A DNA stretch of 64,000 nt from Marisalimonas sp016777705 (GCF_047717795.1 NZ_CP159808.1:1-64000); one strand, 5' to 3'. Shown: positions 17,353-26,677, counted from the stretch's first letter. The notes: generated from the letters alone by a model not told the origin. Numbers and translations: made by a program.

Positions 17353-18225
17353 ATGTTTAAAACATGTAAATCATGTGGAACAACATTTGATTTGGATGAA
17401 AATATTCTTTCAAAAAATGTGCTTTGGTTAAAATGTAGCGTTTGTAATGAAAAATGGAGCTTGTCTGATAAACCGAGTGAAGATACAAAGAAAAAAAATG
17501 TTGATATAGACAACAAACTTAAGGCTGAGAAAAATAATTCTATTAATCAAACTGAAAAAGTAACAAGTGAATTAGCTTCAATAAAATCTGTTGTTGAAGA
17601 TCAAACTAAAAAAATGTCTAAAAAAAATAATCCAATTTTAGACATAAAAAATAAATCCGTTGCAGAAATTTCTTCAGAATTGTCTGCGTCTAAGTTGAAA
17701 TCGGAAGATGTAAAACAAGAAAAAAATGTCGACACAATAAAGAATAAAATTAAAAAGGATAAGAAGAAATTTAATTTCTTTCCTTTTGTTTTTATTTTTC
17801 TAATTTTGTTTTTTTCTTCATTATTATTTTTTCGTTCTGCTTTATTTAGTTATAGTTATTTTTATTTTCCTAAAAACACCGAAAAATATATAGTAAAAAT
17901 TAACGACGTTTTGAGTAGTGTTCAATTACCTATTTTGGTAGAATTAGGACATATCAAAATGGTTGATTTTGTAGCTACTATTCAGCAAGAGACTGTTAAG
18001 TTTTCTGGAGTCATTAAAAATAATTCTTTAAGACCAATATTGACTCCAAGAATAAGAATTTTAGCTATAAGAGAAGATAGAAAAATCTTAATGGAAAAAA
18101 TTATAGTTACAAACGAGAAGATAATAATGCCTTCTTCAACTATTGAGTTCAACGATTTTTCTAGAATTAATTCTAAAGAAGAAAATATAAGTGTGAAAGC
18201 AGTAATCTTAAAAAAGTTATTTTGA
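17353..18225 (+). CDS. Zinc-ribbon (MJ0042-type) membrane protein
   Basis: Residues 1-40 form a four-cysteine ribbon: CKSCGTTF, then CSVCNEKW, matching the MJ0042/zinc_ribbon_5 family common at the N-terminus of alphaproteobacterial proteins. A lysine-rich charged linker (about 45-135) leads to one transmembrane segment (FPFVFIFLILFFSSLLFF, about 140-160) and a C-terminal domain of about 120 residues that may be exported and looks beta-rich (VKFSGVIKNNSLRPI). Function is unknown. The cytoplasmic ribbon and external domain suggest a link between envelope and cytosol. It ends 2 bases before the convergent lysA stop. Confidence 0.78.
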   Translation: MFKTCKSCGTTFDLDENILSKNVLWLKCSVCNEKWSLSDKPSEDTKKKNVDIDNKLKAEKNNSINQTEKVTSELASIKSVVEDQTKKMSKKNNPILDIKNKSVAEISSELSASKLKSEDVKQEKNVDTIKNKIKKDKKKFNFFPFVFIFLILFFSSLLFFRSALFSYSYFYFPKNTEKYIVKINDVLSSVQLPILVELGHIKMVDFVATIQQETVKFSGVIKNNSLRPILTPRIRILAIREDRKILMEKIIVTNEKIIMPSSTIEFNDFSRINSKEENISVKAVILKKLF

Positions 18226-18227
18226 AA

Positions 18228-19490
18228 TTAATTATAATTTACTACTTTTTCTTTTGAAATTAATTCTTTTACGGTTTCTGGCTCTCTAATTAAGTAATCC
18301 CTTTTGTCATATATAATAATTTCTTTTGCGTCAGCTCTTGTATTGTAATTAGATCTCATTACTGACGAATATGCTCCTGTGGTTCTTATAGCTAACAGTT
18401 CACTACTTTCGACTTTTTCAATTTCTCTATCTAGGGCAATATAATCACCGGTTTCGCAAATTGGTCCTACAATATCAGTAACAATGACAGAATTATTTTT
18501 TTTCAAAACAGGTTCAACTTTGTGGTATGCCTCATATAAGGTAGGCCTTATTAAGTTATTCATGGCCGCATCAACAATTATAAAGTTTTTGTCTTGTGTC
18601 TTCTTATTTCTAATTACTTTTGTGACTAGTATGCCTGCTTCAGCTATCAGGCTTCTTCCTGGTTCAAAATTAAGCTTATAGTTGGTGTCAGCAAAAACAT
18701 CTAACAAAATCTTTTTATAAGAAGAAAAATCGGGGGTTTGATTATTCTCATAATTTATTCCAATTCCTCCACCTAGGTCTAGAGTTGGAACCTTATAACC
18801 TTTGCTAACCAAATCATCCGCCAAATTTTTAAGACTTAGATATGCTTGATAAAAAAAGTTAAAATCAAAAATTTGTGAACCAATATGAACTGCTAAACCT
18901 ACGGGGGTTATATAATTAAGTTCATGTAATTTTTTATATATAGAATTTACACTTTTAAAATCAATTCCAAATTTTGTCTCTTTATCTCCTGTAGATATTT
19001 TTTTATGTGTGTTTGGAGCAATATTGGGATTAACTCGTAAACATATGTTTGCATTTAATTTTAACTTAGATGCAACCTTAAATATGTCGTCTAGTTCTTC
19101 TTCTGACTCAATATTAAATTGTAGAATATTATTTTTAAGTGCTATTTCAATTTCAGAGTTTTCTTTACCAACCCCAGAAAAAATAATTTTTTGAGGAGAC
19201 ATACCAGCCGCAACACATTTTTCAAATTCGCCTATAGAAACTATATCTGCACCGCTCCCTAATTTAGAAAAATAACTTATTATTGCAAGGGCATCATTTG
19301 CTTTCACAGCGTAATGAATATTTCCTTTAACAACAGAAATAGTTTCTACAAAAGTATTATATCGTTCTTCCATTAATTTACTGTCATAAATAAATAAAGG
19401 TGTACCGTATTTCTGAACTAAATCACTAATTGGTATACCTTGAACACAGAGCTCTTTTTTATTATTCCTATGAAAACCTAATGAATACAT
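18228..19490 (-). CDS. lysA: Diaminopimelate decarboxylase
   Basis: LysA decarboxylates meso-diaminopimelate to lysine, the last step of the pathway. It is a fold-type III PLP enzyme with the Schiff-base lysine in HYAVKAND near residue 60, the phosphate-binding LDLGGGIGI near 235, FEPGRSL near 276, GPICETGD near 345, and the GAYSSVMRSNYN region near the C-terminus. The 420-residue length is normal. It begins 8 bases after the small lipoprotein gene and probably forms an operon argH-lptM-lysA, an order seen in many alphaproteobacteria. Confidence 0.96.
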   Translation of the reverse strand: MYSLGFHRNNKKELCVQGIPISDLVQKYGTPLFIYDSKLMEERYNTFVETISVVKGNIHYAVKANDALAIISYFSKLGSGADIVSIGEFEKCVAAGMSPQKIIFSGVGKENSEIEIALKNNILQFNIESEEELDDIFKVASKLKLNANICLRVNPNIAPNTHKKISTGDKETKFGIDFKSVNSIYKKLHELNYITPVGLAVHIGSQIFDFNFFYQAYLSLKNLADDLVSKGYKVPTLDLGGGIGINYENNQTPDFSSYKKILLDVFADTNYKLNFEPGRSLIAEAGILVTKVIRNKKTQDKNFIIVDAAMNNLIRPTLYEAYHKVEPVLKKNNSVIVTDIVGPICETGDYIALDREIEKVESSELLAIRTTGAYSSVMRSNYNTRADAKEIIIYDKRDYLIREPETVKELISKEKVVNYN

Positions 19491-19498
19491 AACAATAT

Positions 19499-19612
19499 TT
19501 AATTCTTAAGAATGATTTCAGATGGTTTAATTGGTTCGTCTTTTCTTCCACAAGCATATAAAAACATTGAAGAAAATAAGAAGGTAATCAAAATTAATAT
19601 TTTATAGTTCAT
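19499..19612 (-). CDS. Small lipoprotein, LptM (YifL)-like, 37 residues
   Basis: The minus strand encodes MNYKILILITFLFSSMF, then LYACGRKDEPIKPSEIILKN. This is a short signal sequence with a lipobox LYAC and a GRKDEP segment after the lipidated cysteine. It matches the LptM/YifL family, short outer-membrane lipoproteins that in E. coli help maturation of the LPS translocon LptD. It lies 5 bases after argH and 8 before lysA, the usual place for this family. It is too short for common ORF cut-offs. Function is inferred from family and position. Confidence 0.85.
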   Translation of the reverse strand: MNYKILILITFLFSSMFLYACGRKDEPIKPSEIILKN

Positions 19613-19617
19613 ATGAT

Positions 19618-21057
19618 TTAATCCTTTAAAAATCTTTTTTTAGCTTCTCTTGCAGCTTTTAGAACATTTTTTGGAGCAGTACCGCCGTATGAGTTTCTAC
19701 TAGAAACAGAGTTTTGTATCTTTAAAACGTCTAGAATTTTATTATCTGCCTCAGGAATAATTTTTTGTATATCTTTTAACGATAAACTTTCTAAAGTACA
19801 ATCTTTCTCCTCTGCTAATAACACTATTCGCCCAGTGAGATGATGAGCGTCTCTAAAAGGTATATCTAAATTTATAACTAAATAGTCAGCTAAATCAGTT
19901 GCAGTTGGAAAGCCCTTTTGAAGAGCTTCAATCATATTATTAGGAATAGGTTGCAAGCCTTTAATCATTCCATCCATATTTACGATACACATTTGTATAG
20001 TCCTAGCTGTATCGAAAATTGGTTCTTTGTCTTCTTGCATATCTTTTCCATATGTCATTGGCAGCCCTTTTAGTACTGTCATTAGGCTTAGCATATTCCC
20101 AAATATTCTTCCTGGCTTAGCTCTAATCAACTCAGCAGCATCAGGATTTCTTTTTTGAGGCATAATACTTGAACCTGTTGTAAAACTCTCAGGTAATTTA
20201 ATAAAATTAAATCTGTCAGAAGACCAAATAACTAACTCTTCGGCCAATCTAGATAAATGAATTGCAATCAAAGAGGCTGCTGACATAAATTCAACAGCAA
20301 AATCTCTATCTGAAACCCCATCCATAGAATTTTTGGTGGGTTTATCAAATCCTAATTTTTTTGAAACAAAATCACGATCAATTGGATAACTTGTTCCAGC
20401 CAAAGCTGCTGAACCTAAGGGTAATTCATTCAATCTTTTTCTACAATCAGTTAATCTACCTCTATCCCTACCAAGCATTTCAACGTAGGCGAGTAAGTGG
20501 TGTCCAAAGGTAACTGGTTGTGCAACCTGAAGATGTGTATAACCAGGCATTAACATGTCATAATACAGTTCTGATTTATCCATTAATGTTTTTTGAAGTA
20601 ACTTCAGGTTTATTTCGATTTGGTCAATACTATCCCTAAGCCATAACTTTATATCTGTAGCTACTTGGTCGTTTCTAGATCTTCCAGTATGTAATTTTTT
20701 ACCAGCATCGCCAATTAAATCAACTAATCTGTTTTCTATATTCATATGGATATCTTCTAACTTGATAGAAAAAGTAAAGTTATTATTAGATATTTCTGTC
20801 TTAATTTTGTTTAAACCTGTCTTTATTAATTTAAAATCTTTTTCAGATATAATTTTTTGTTTACACAGCATTTCTGCATGGACGATTGAAGCTTCAATAT
20901 CTTGTTTGTATAGTTTTTTATCAAACTGAATAGATGAGTTAAACTCTTCCATTAATTTGTTAGAAGATGATGAAAATCTACCACCCCATATTTTGCTATT
21001 ATTTTGTTCTTCAGAACTGTCTTTTTCATTTTTTAATCTATATTGAGTAATTAACAA
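19618..21057 (-). CDS. argH: Argininosuccinate lyase
   Basis: ArgH splits argininosuccinate into arginine and fumarate. It belongs to the fumarase/aspartase superfamily with the signature GSSIMPQKRNPD near residue 295 and the ArgH-specific HTGRSRNDQVATD near 122. IWGGRFSS marks the usual N-terminus at residue 23. The start given is TTG at 21057, because no ATG or GTG exists before the conserved region; a stop codon directly precedes it and no clear ribosome site is seen. It is divergent from the TlpA-like gene over 27 bases. Confidence 0.95.
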   Translation of the reverse strand: MLITQYRLKNEKDSSEEQNNSKIWGGRFSSSSNKLMEEFNSSIQFDKKLYKQDIEASIVHAEMLCKQKIISEKDFKLIKTGLNKIKTEISNNNFTFSIKLEDIHMNIENRLVDLIGDAGKKLHTGRSRNDQVATDIKLWLRDSIDQIEINLKLLQKTLMDKSELYYDMLMPGYTHLQVAQPVTFGHHLLAYVEMLGRDRGRLTDCRKRLNELPLGSAALAGTSYPIDRDFVSKKLGFDKPTKNSMDGVSDRDFAVEFMSAASLIAIHLSRLAEELVIWSSDRFNFIKLPESFTTGSSIMPQKRNPDAAELIRAKPGRIFGNMLSLMTVLKGLPMTYGKDMQEDKEPIFDTARTIQMCIVNMDGMIKGLQPIPNNMIEALQKGFPTATDLADYLVINLDIPFRDAHHLTGRIVLLAEEKDCTLESLSLKDIQKIIPEADNKILDVLKIQNSVSSRNSYGGTAPKNVLKAAREAKKRFLKD

Positions 21058-21084
21058 TTATTGATACTTATATTAGTTTAGACC

Positions 21085-21618
21085 ATGAATACATCAAAAA
21101 TTAATAAAAAAATATTATTATTCCTTCTCTTAATACTTTTTAGTAATAATGCTGTAGCCTCTGAGAGCTTAAAAAAGCTGAGTGTCAGCATACCATTTCC
21201 AAATCTAGCAATTTTAAATAGTAAAGAAAAACTTTTTATTTTTGATTTTGAAAAAAATTCAACAAGTGAAGGTTATGTAATCAACTTTTGGGCTACCTGG
21301 TGCGTTCCATGTAAAAAAGAACTACCCGACTTAAGTTTGCTTAATTTAAAACTTAAAAAGCACAATATAGAAGTATTAACTATTTCTATAGATAAGAAAA
21401 ATATTAAAGAACAGTTAAGTTTTTTATTTAATAACGGCGCATCCGATTTAAACCATTTTTTTGATAAAGACATGAAAATTTATAAAGCATTAAAATTAAA
21501 GGGCATTCCTACAACTATTATAATCAATAAAAAAGGATCAGTAGTGTCAAAACACGAAGGTATCTTGAAATGGGGTGAAGCTAGGGTTGTTAAAAATATT
21601 ATAAATTTACTTAATTAA
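21085..21618 (+). CDS. TlpA/ResA-like periplasmic thiol-disulfide protein
   Basis: The N-terminal hydrophobic segment (ILLFLLLILFSNNAVA) is a likely signal peptide. The thioredoxin fold carries the active site FWATWCVPCKKE near residue 72 and the cis-proline loop KGIPTTIIIN near 148. TlpA-family proteins reduce or shuffle disulfides outside the cytoplasm, often for cytochrome c or cytochrome oxidase assembly. The divergent argH neighbour is common in alphaproteobacteria. Its 3' end overlaps etfA by 12 bases. The client protein is unknown. Confidence 0.88.
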   Translation: MNTSKINKKILLFLLLILFSNNAVASESLKKLSVSIPFPNLAILNSKEKLFIFDFEKNSTSEGYVINFWATWCVPCKKELPDLSLLNLKLKKHNIEVLTISIDKKNIKEQLSFLFNNGASDLNHFFDKDMKIYKALKLKGIPTTIIINKKGSVVSKHEGILKWGEARVVKNIINLLN

Positions 21619-22536
21619 CTTTTCCATCTCAGGGACTGCTTTAAATAAATCTTCAGAAAGCCCATAGTCAGATACTGTAAAGATGGGTGCTTCTTCATCT
21701 TTATTGATAGCAACTATAACCTTGCTATCTTTCATACCAGCTAAGTGTTGTATTGCTCCAGAAATTCCTGCTGCAATATATAAGTTTGGTGCTACTACTT
21801 TTCCAGTTTGCCCAACTTGCCAGTCATTAGGAACGTATCCTGCATCAACTGCAGCTCTGCTGGCTCCCATTGCAGCTCCAAGTTTGTCTGCAAGTTTTTC
21901 AAGAACTTGGAAGTTTTCACTAGAACCTAGCCCTCTACCACCTGATACCACTATGTCAGCTGCAGTTAATTCAGGTCTTTCATTTTTAGAAAGTTCAGAA
22001 TTTATGTACTTTGACAAAGTTGTCTTTTCACCAGATTTAATGGAGGTGGTTTTCGTCTCTTTATCACTGATAATAGCTTTTTCAAAAGCAGTAGTTCTTA
22101 TTGTTAATATTTTTAAGTTATCGTTACTTTTGCAAGTTGCAATTGCATTACCTGCATATATTGGTCTCTTAAAAGTATCAATGTCAATTATTTCAATAAC
22201 ATCTGGAATGATCATTACATCTAACAATGCTGCTAAACGTGGAGCAGTATTTTTACCATTTGCTGTATTAGAAAATAATACATGTGTATATTTTTTAGCA
22301 ATAGAATGAATTAAAATGGAAGTATCTTCAGCTAAAGGGTTTTCATAAATTTTTTCATCACAAAATAGAACCTCATTAATACCTTCAATTTTACTAGTTG
22401 ATTCAATCACTGTCTGACAATTATTTCCAATAACTAATACATCTGTATTTCCAATTTGTTTAGCAGCATTTACGGTATGTAAAGTTGCTGGTAAAAGTTC
22501 ATTATTGTTATGTTCAACTATTACTAATATACTCAT
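21607..22536 (-). CDS. etfA: Electron transfer flavoprotein alpha subunit
   Basis: EtfA with EtfB accepts electrons from acyl-CoA and related dehydrogenases and passes them to ETF-ubiquinone oxidoreductase. The C-terminal FAD domain is clear: VVSGGRGLGSSENF near residue 198, GASRAAVDAGYVPND near 227, VGQTGKVVAPNLY near 245, and GISGAIQHLAGM near 260. The 309-residue length is normal. It lies 18 bases downstream of etfB. The ETF acceptor and dehydrogenases are not in this window. Confidence 0.97.
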   Translation of the reverse strand: MSILVIVEHNNNELLPATLHTVNAAKQIGNTDVLVIGNNCQTVIESTSKIEGINEVLFCDEKIYENPLAEDTSILIHSIAKKYTHVLFSNTANGKNTAPRLAALLDVMIIPDVIEIIDIDTFKRPIYAGNAIATCKSNDNLKILTIRTTAFEKAIISDKETKTTSIKSGEKTTLSKYINSELSKNERPELTAADIVVSGGRGLGSSENFQVLEKLADKLGAAMGASRAAVDAGYVPNDWQVGQTGKVVAPNLYIAAGISGAIQHLAGMKDSKVIVAINKDEEAPIFTVSDYGLSEDLFKAVPEMEKLIK

Positions 22537-22554
22537 TTTATATCCTTATTGAAT

Positions 22555-23304
22555 TTATATTACTTTTGCTTCATTCTTTAATTTATCAACTAATTCTTCA
22601 ATAGTTTTTAACATTATACCTGATTGACGCTTAGATGGCTCCTCAACTTTTAATATGTCCAAACGCTGCTTAATATCTATTTTAAGTTCTTCAATTTTTA
22701 TCTGATTGATAGGTTTCTTTTTTGCTTTCATAATGTTAGGTAAGCTAGCATATCTAGGCTCATTTAGTCTTAAGTCTGTACTAATTACTGCTGGTAAAGT
22801 AACTTGTATGTTCTCAATGCCACCATCAACTTCCCTACTTACCTTTGCTATTTTATCATCAATTTCTATTTTACTTGCAAAAGTAGCTTGTGGCCAATTT
22901 AATAAAGCGGCAACCATTTGGCTAGTAGCATTCATATCATCGTCAATGGCTTGTTTTCCCAAAATCATTAAATCAATATTTTCTTTTTTGGCTATAGATG
23001 AAATGATTTTTGCAATATTTAGTGGTTCTAAAGTTTCATTAACTTCAACAAAAATGCCTGAATCTGCGCCCATAGCAAGTGCATTTCTAATTGTTTCTTG
23101 TACCTGAGATACACCTATAGAAATAGCTATTACTTCTGTTGCAACTCCTTTTTCTTTAAGTCTTAATGCTTCTTCAACAGCTATTTCATCAAATGGGTTC
23201 ATGGACATTTTAACATTATCTAACTCAACGCCTGAATTATCGCTTTTAACTCGTACTTTTACGTTATAATCCACAACTCTTTTAACGGGTACTAAGATTT
23301 TCAA
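22555..23304 (-). CDS. etfB: Electron transfer flavoprotein beta subunit
   Basis: EtfB binds AMP and forms the ETF heterodimer. It opens KILVPVKRVVDYNVKVRVK, typical of the family, and contains MNPFDEIAVEEALRLKE near residue 35 and the ETF-beta signature region ISTDLRLNEPRYASLPNIMKA (split: LRLNEPRYA then SLPNIMKAKKK) near 180. I choose the TTG at 23304: AAGGAG lies about 7 bases before it and KILVPVKR is the normal N-terminus. The ATG at 23322 would include the ribosome site itself. Confidence 0.95.
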   Translation of the reverse strand: MKILVPVKRVVDYNVKVRVKSDNSGVELDNVKMSMNPFDEIAVEEALRLKEKGVATEVIAISIGVSQVQETIRNALAMGADSGIFVEVNETLEPLNIAKIISSIAKKENIDLMILGKQAIDDDMNATSQMVAALLNWPQATFASKIEIDDKIAKVSREVDGGIENIQVTLPAVISTDLRLNEPRYASLPNIMKAKKKPINQIKIEELKIDIKQRLDILKVEEPSKRQSGIMLKTIEELVDKLKNEAKVI

Positions 23305-23332
23305 ATTTTTCTCCTTTAACATATATTATCAA

Positions 23333-23929
23333 TTAATCTTGATTTAAACCTGGAATCCACAAAATATCCTTTAATCCATTTTCATTCAAGACCCTACATA
23401 AAACAAATAACAAGTCAGACAATCTATTTAGATAAATCAGAGATTGCGCATTTATAGGTTCTTCGCTACCTAAAAGTGAGGTGTCTCTTTCTGCTCTTCT
23501 GGCAATTGTTCTAGACATATGAAGCAAAGAAGACGCCTCTGTTCCTCCTGGAAGGATAAAAGAATTCAATGGTTTTAAATTACTGTTAAACTTGTCAATT
23601 TGTTGTTCAATTTTTTCAACTTGAGTCTTTTTTATTCTAAGTGGAGGATATTTTTCCTTAGTTTCAGAAATAGGTGTAGATAAGTCTGCGCCTAGATCAA
23701 ATAAGTCATTTTGAATTTCTCTAATTAAATTTTTGATCTCTATGCGGCGTTTGTTGTCAGTATTATTATTGTTTAAGCACAAGTAAACTAAACCTAATGA
23801 CGAATTTAATTCATCAACAGACCCATAAGCCTGTGGCCTTGGTGAATGTTTTGCTACTCTACTTCCATCAGTAAGACCTGTTGATCCGTTATCCCCTGTA
23901 CGAGTATAAATTTTATTTAATTTAACCAT
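23333..23929 (-). CDS. Cob(I)alamin adenosyltransferase, PduO type
   Basis: The enzyme transfers adenosyl from ATP to cob(I)alamin, making coenzyme B12. The PduO-type marks are KIYTRTGDNGSTGL near the N-terminus, VDELNSSLGL near 38, FILPGGTEASSLLHMSRTIARRAER (FILPGGTEAS then HMSRTIARRAER) near 124-148, and LNRLSDLLFVLCR near 168. The 198-residue length is normal. It lies before etfB and after a two-helix membrane protein whose end overlaps its start by 8 bases. This implies use of adenosylcobalamin, for example by methylmalonyl-CoA mutase. Confidence 0.93.
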   Translation of the reverse strand: MVKLNKIYTRTGDNGSTGLTDGSRVAKHSPRPQAYGSVDELNSSLGLVYLCLNNNNTDNKRRIEIKNLIREIQNDLFDLGADLSTPISETKEKYPPLRIKKTQVEKIEQQIDKFNSNLKPLNSFILPGGTEASSLLHMSRTIARRAERDTSLLGSEEPINAQSLIYLNRLSDLLFVLCRVLNENGLKDILWIPGLNQD

Positions 23930-24125
23930 TAATAGACCTCTTATATATTAATAGGCAAACAAAAATTAAAATGGCTACTGCCTGAAATACTATTCTATAT
24001 CTCATTATAAGGTTGCTCTTTGATTTGTTGTACTCGCCACCTCTAGCCATAGTTATTAGACCCCAAGCAAGGATCAAAACTACTAAAGACATGCATATAA
24101 ACAATATTATATTATACCAATCCAT
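23922..24125 (-). CDS. Small two-helix membrane protein, HIG1-domain-like
   Basis: The 67-residue protein has two hydrophobic helices (IILFICMSLVVLILAWGLI and AVAILIFVCLLIY) joined by a short loop MARGGEYNKSKSNLIMRYRI. That loop, with its G and R-x-R residues, resembles the HIG1 (hypoxia-induced) domain; bacterial relatives lie beside the adenosyltransferase gene in many alphaproteobacteria. Mitochondrial HIG1 proteins associate with respiratory complexes; a similar role here is only a guess. It overlaps the next gene by 8 bases, so the two are probably co-translated. Confidence 0.75.
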   Translation of the reverse strand: MDWYNIILFICMSLVVLILAWGLITMARGGEYNKSKSNLIMRYRIVFQAVAILIFVCLLIYKRSING

Positions 24126-24136
24126 TATAAAGATCC

Positions 24137-25045
24137 TTAAATAATATTAACAAATTTTTCATTTTTATTTAAAAAGGCTGCTTTGACCGTATTATGCATT
24201 AAGCATGCAATTGTCATTGGACCAACACCACCAGGAACAGGTGTAATTTTTTGAGAAACATTAATGACACTTTCAAAATTTATATCTCCTACAAGTTTAT
24301 ATTTTTTTTCATTAGTTTTTGCATTCTCTAATTTTAATCTATTAATACCAACGTCTATTATGATTGCATTGGGTTTTATATAGGTGTCATCAATCATTTC
24401 AGGTTTTCCAATTGCTGATATCAAAATATCAGCATCACTACAATGTTCTTTGAGATTTTTTGTTTTGGAGTGAGTTACAGTAACAGTACAGTTGGATGAA
24501 AGTAACAATGAGGCCATAGGTTTGCCAACAATATTAGATCGACCAATAATCACAACATTTTTCCCATCCAACTCATTCAATTCTTTTTTTAGCATATAGA
24601 AACACCCCAGCGGCGTACAAGGAACAAAGTCAGGGTCACCCATTAATAACTTTCCAAAGTTAATTGGATGAAAGCCATCAACATCTTTAGAAGGATTAAT
24701 TGATTGAATTATAAGTTTTTCAGAAATATGAAGTGGAAGTGGAAGTTGAACAAGAATTCCATCTACATTTGTATCTTTATTTAATTTATATATTTCGTTT
24801 AATAAATGTTCTTCAGAAGTATCAATAGGAAGCTTAATTTCGACAGATGTAATATTATTTTTTTCAGCTGTAAGTATCTTATTTTTAACATATATTTTAC
24901 TTGCAGGATCTTCACCAACTAATAAGACGGCTAAACATGGGTTGCGAAGAAATTTTTTTGAATAGTGATTACTTAATGGAAAAATTTCTTTAAGAAGATT
25001 TTCAGCATACTGCTTACCATTAATAATTTTACTAATATTTTGCAT
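24137..25045 (-). CDS. folD: Methylenetetrahydrofolate dehydrogenase/cyclohydrolase
   Basis: FolD interconverts methylene-, methenyl- and 10-formyl-tetrahydrofolate using NADP. Conserved features are VGEDPASKIYVKNK near residue 44 with the catalytic lysine, DGILVQLPLPLH near 96, PCTPLGCFYML near 141, the dinucleotide-binding GRSNIVGKPMA near 167, and the C-terminal TPVPGGVGPMTIACL near 267. The 302-residue length is slightly above the usual 285-300. It follows yggT closely, a common pairing. Confidence 0.96.
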   Translation of the reverse strand: MQNISKIINGKQYAENLLKEIFPLSNHYSKKFLRNPCLAVLLVGEDPASKIYVKNKILTAEKNNITSVEIKLPIDTSEEHLLNEIYKLNKDTNVDGILVQLPLPLHISEKLIIQSINPSKDVDGFHPINFGKLLMGDPDFVPCTPLGCFYMLKKELNELDGKNVVIIGRSNIVGKPMASLLLSSNCTVTVTHSKTKNLKEHCSDADILISAIGKPEMIDDTYIKPNAIIIDVGINRLKLENAKTNEKKYKLVGDINFESVINVSQKITPVPGGVGPMTIACLMHNTVKAAFLNKNEKFVNII

Positions 25046-25054
25046 AAAAATATT

Positions 25055-25339
25055 TTATAATCCTAGTCTATAATCTGTAATTAAGTTTTTTAAAAAACTC
25101 AGCAACAGTATTACTATAACTGGAGACAAGTCTATACCCGATAATAATGGAATATATTTTCTAATTTTACCCAATAATGGTTCATGAATTGAAATAAGTG
25201 CTCTAAAAATAGTATTTATAATTTTATTATAGTTATTAATCATTTGAAATTGAACTAGCAGGCCCATGATTACATAGACGAACAAAGTATATAAGTAGAG
25301 AGTAATTATTTCATTGATTAATATTAGCAGTGCATTCAT
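25055..25339 (-). CDS. YggT family membrane protein
   Basis: The 94-residue protein has two hydrophobic segments separated by the family motif region LISIHEPLLGKIRKYIPLL, then SGIDLSPVIVILLLSFL. YggT proteins are inner-membrane proteins implicated in cell division, chloroplast-type envelope assembly or osmotic tolerance; the exact activity is unknown. It lies 9 bases upstream of folD on the same strand and diverges from the YnjB-like gene across a 108-base AT-rich gap. Confidence 0.85.
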   Translation of the reverse strand: MNALLILINEIITLYLYTLFVYVIMGLLVQFQMINNYNKIINTIFRALISIHEPLLGKIRKYIPLLSGIDLSPVIVILLLSFLKNLITDYRLGL

Positions 25340-25447
25340 TTCAAATAACTAGTTCGATTATGTTACATTTATATAGATAATACTTATTAATAATAATACT
25401 ATAGTTATTATAAAATTTTTATATAACTAAGAAAAAGGGTATTTGAA

Positions 25448-26677
25448 ATGTCTGTTATACAAATAAATAAATTATTCTGCCTGTTTGTAACAGTTTCAAC
25501 TATTTTTACTTTTCCTTCTATCTCCATAGCAGATAAATATAACTGGAATAATATTGTAAAAGAGGCATCTGGTCAGACTGTTTATTTTCACGCATGGGGC
25601 GGAGCTGAAAATATAAATACATATATAAACTGGGCAGCAGAGACAGTTAAAAAAACATATAATATTAATGTTAAGCATGTAAAAATTTCTGATACTTCAA
25701 ATGTTGTAAGTAGGATATTAGCTGAAAAAAACGCTAAAAATAATAAAAATGGTGCTGTAGATTTAGTATGGATTAATGGTGAAAATTTTTCTTCAATGAA
25801 AAGAAATAATTTATTGTTAAAAGAAAATTGGGTTATTGAGCTTCCAAATTCTAAATTTCTAGATTTTAAAAATAATCCAAGTTTACTAAATGATTTTGGT
25901 ATTCCTACAGATGGAATGGAAATGCCCTGGGGTGTATCACAATTAAATTTTTATTATGATAGTAAATATATAAACATGCCTCCCAAATCAGCCTTAAGTC
26001 TAAAAAAATATATCTTAAATAATAGAGGAAGGTTTACTTTTCCTCAGCCACCAGACTTTGTTGGTACAAGTTTTTTAAAGCAAATTTTAATTGAGTTAAT
26101 TGCTGATAAAAGTATTTTAAAACGAGAATATATTAAATCTGAACATGAAAAAATGCTTAATCCTTTATGGAATTGGTTAGATGCAGTCACGCCTCATTTA
26201 TGGAGAAATGGAAAAAATTATCCATCTAACTATTTATCTTTAACTGAACTCGTTGCTGATAGAGAAATAGATATTGGAATGGCATTTAATATTGCTCATG
26301 CGTCTAACGCTATATCGGAAGGTAAACTTACTAATACAGTAAAGAGTTATATTCATAATGGTGGAACATTAGCTAATGTTCATTTTTTATCTATTCCCTA
26401 TAATTCTTCAAGTATTGCGTCAGCTAAAGTTTTTATTAATTTTCTAATTTCTCCTGAAGCACAATTAAAAAAACAAAATAAAGATTTTTGGGGTGATCCA
26501 AGTGTTTTGTCATCAAAAAAGCTTATGCCTGAATGGAAAAATAAATTTTTAAATTTACCAAGAGGTGTTGCAACATTAAGTAATGAAGAGTTAGATTTAA
26601 AACTTGAGGAGCCTCACCCTTCATGGGTAAAGGTTATTGAAGATAAATGGATAAAAAAATATGGATCCAATAATTAA
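25448..26677 (+). CDS. ynjB: YnjB-like ABC transporter substrate-binding protein
   Basis: A signal peptide (LFCLFVTVSTIFTFPSISIA) precedes a family-1-like binding protein. GQTVYFHAWGGAENINTYI near residue 38 and GAVDLVWINGENFSSMKRNN near 99 match the E. coli YnjB family closely. The 409-residue length is right. YnjB belongs to a putative importer YnjBCD of uncertain substrate, sometimes linked to thiamine-type systems by homology. The permease follows 17 bases later. No TPP-riboswitch sequence is visible in the 108-base leader. Confidence 0.88.
   Translation: MSVIQINKLFCLFVTVSTIFTFPSISIADKYNWNNIVKEASGQTVYFHAWGGAENINTYINWAAETVKKTYNINVKHVKISDTSNVVSRILAEKNAKNNKNGAVDLVWINGENFSSMKRNNLLLKENWVIELPNSKFLDFKNNPSLLNDFGIPTDGMEMPWGVSQLNFYYDSKYINMPPKSALSLKKYILNNRGRFTFPQPPDFVGTSFLKQILIELIADKSILKREYIKSEHEKMLNPLWNWLDAVTPHLWRNGKNYPSNYLSLTELVADREIDIGMAFNIAHASNAISEGKLTNTVKSYIHNGGTLANVHFLSIPYNSSSIASAKVFINFLISPEAQLKKQNKDFWGDPSVLSSKKLMPEWKNKFLNLPRGVATLSNEELDLKLEEPHPSWVKVIEDKWIKKYGSNN

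Noticed and set aside
21683..22309. 208-residue plus-strand ORF
   Set aside because: It lies wholly antisense to etfA; its composition is what the opposite strand of that gene predicts.
22706..23107. 133-residue plus-strand ORF
   Set aside because: It is a shadow of etfB on the opposite strand.
23930..24136. Cobalamin riboswitch near the adenosyltransferase gene
   Set aside because: Genes here overlap or lie about 11 bases apart, leaving no room, and no B12-box sequence was seen.
25340..25447. TPP riboswitch before the YnjB-like gene
   Set aside because: No CTGAGA-type THI-box sequence is present in this 108-base gap.
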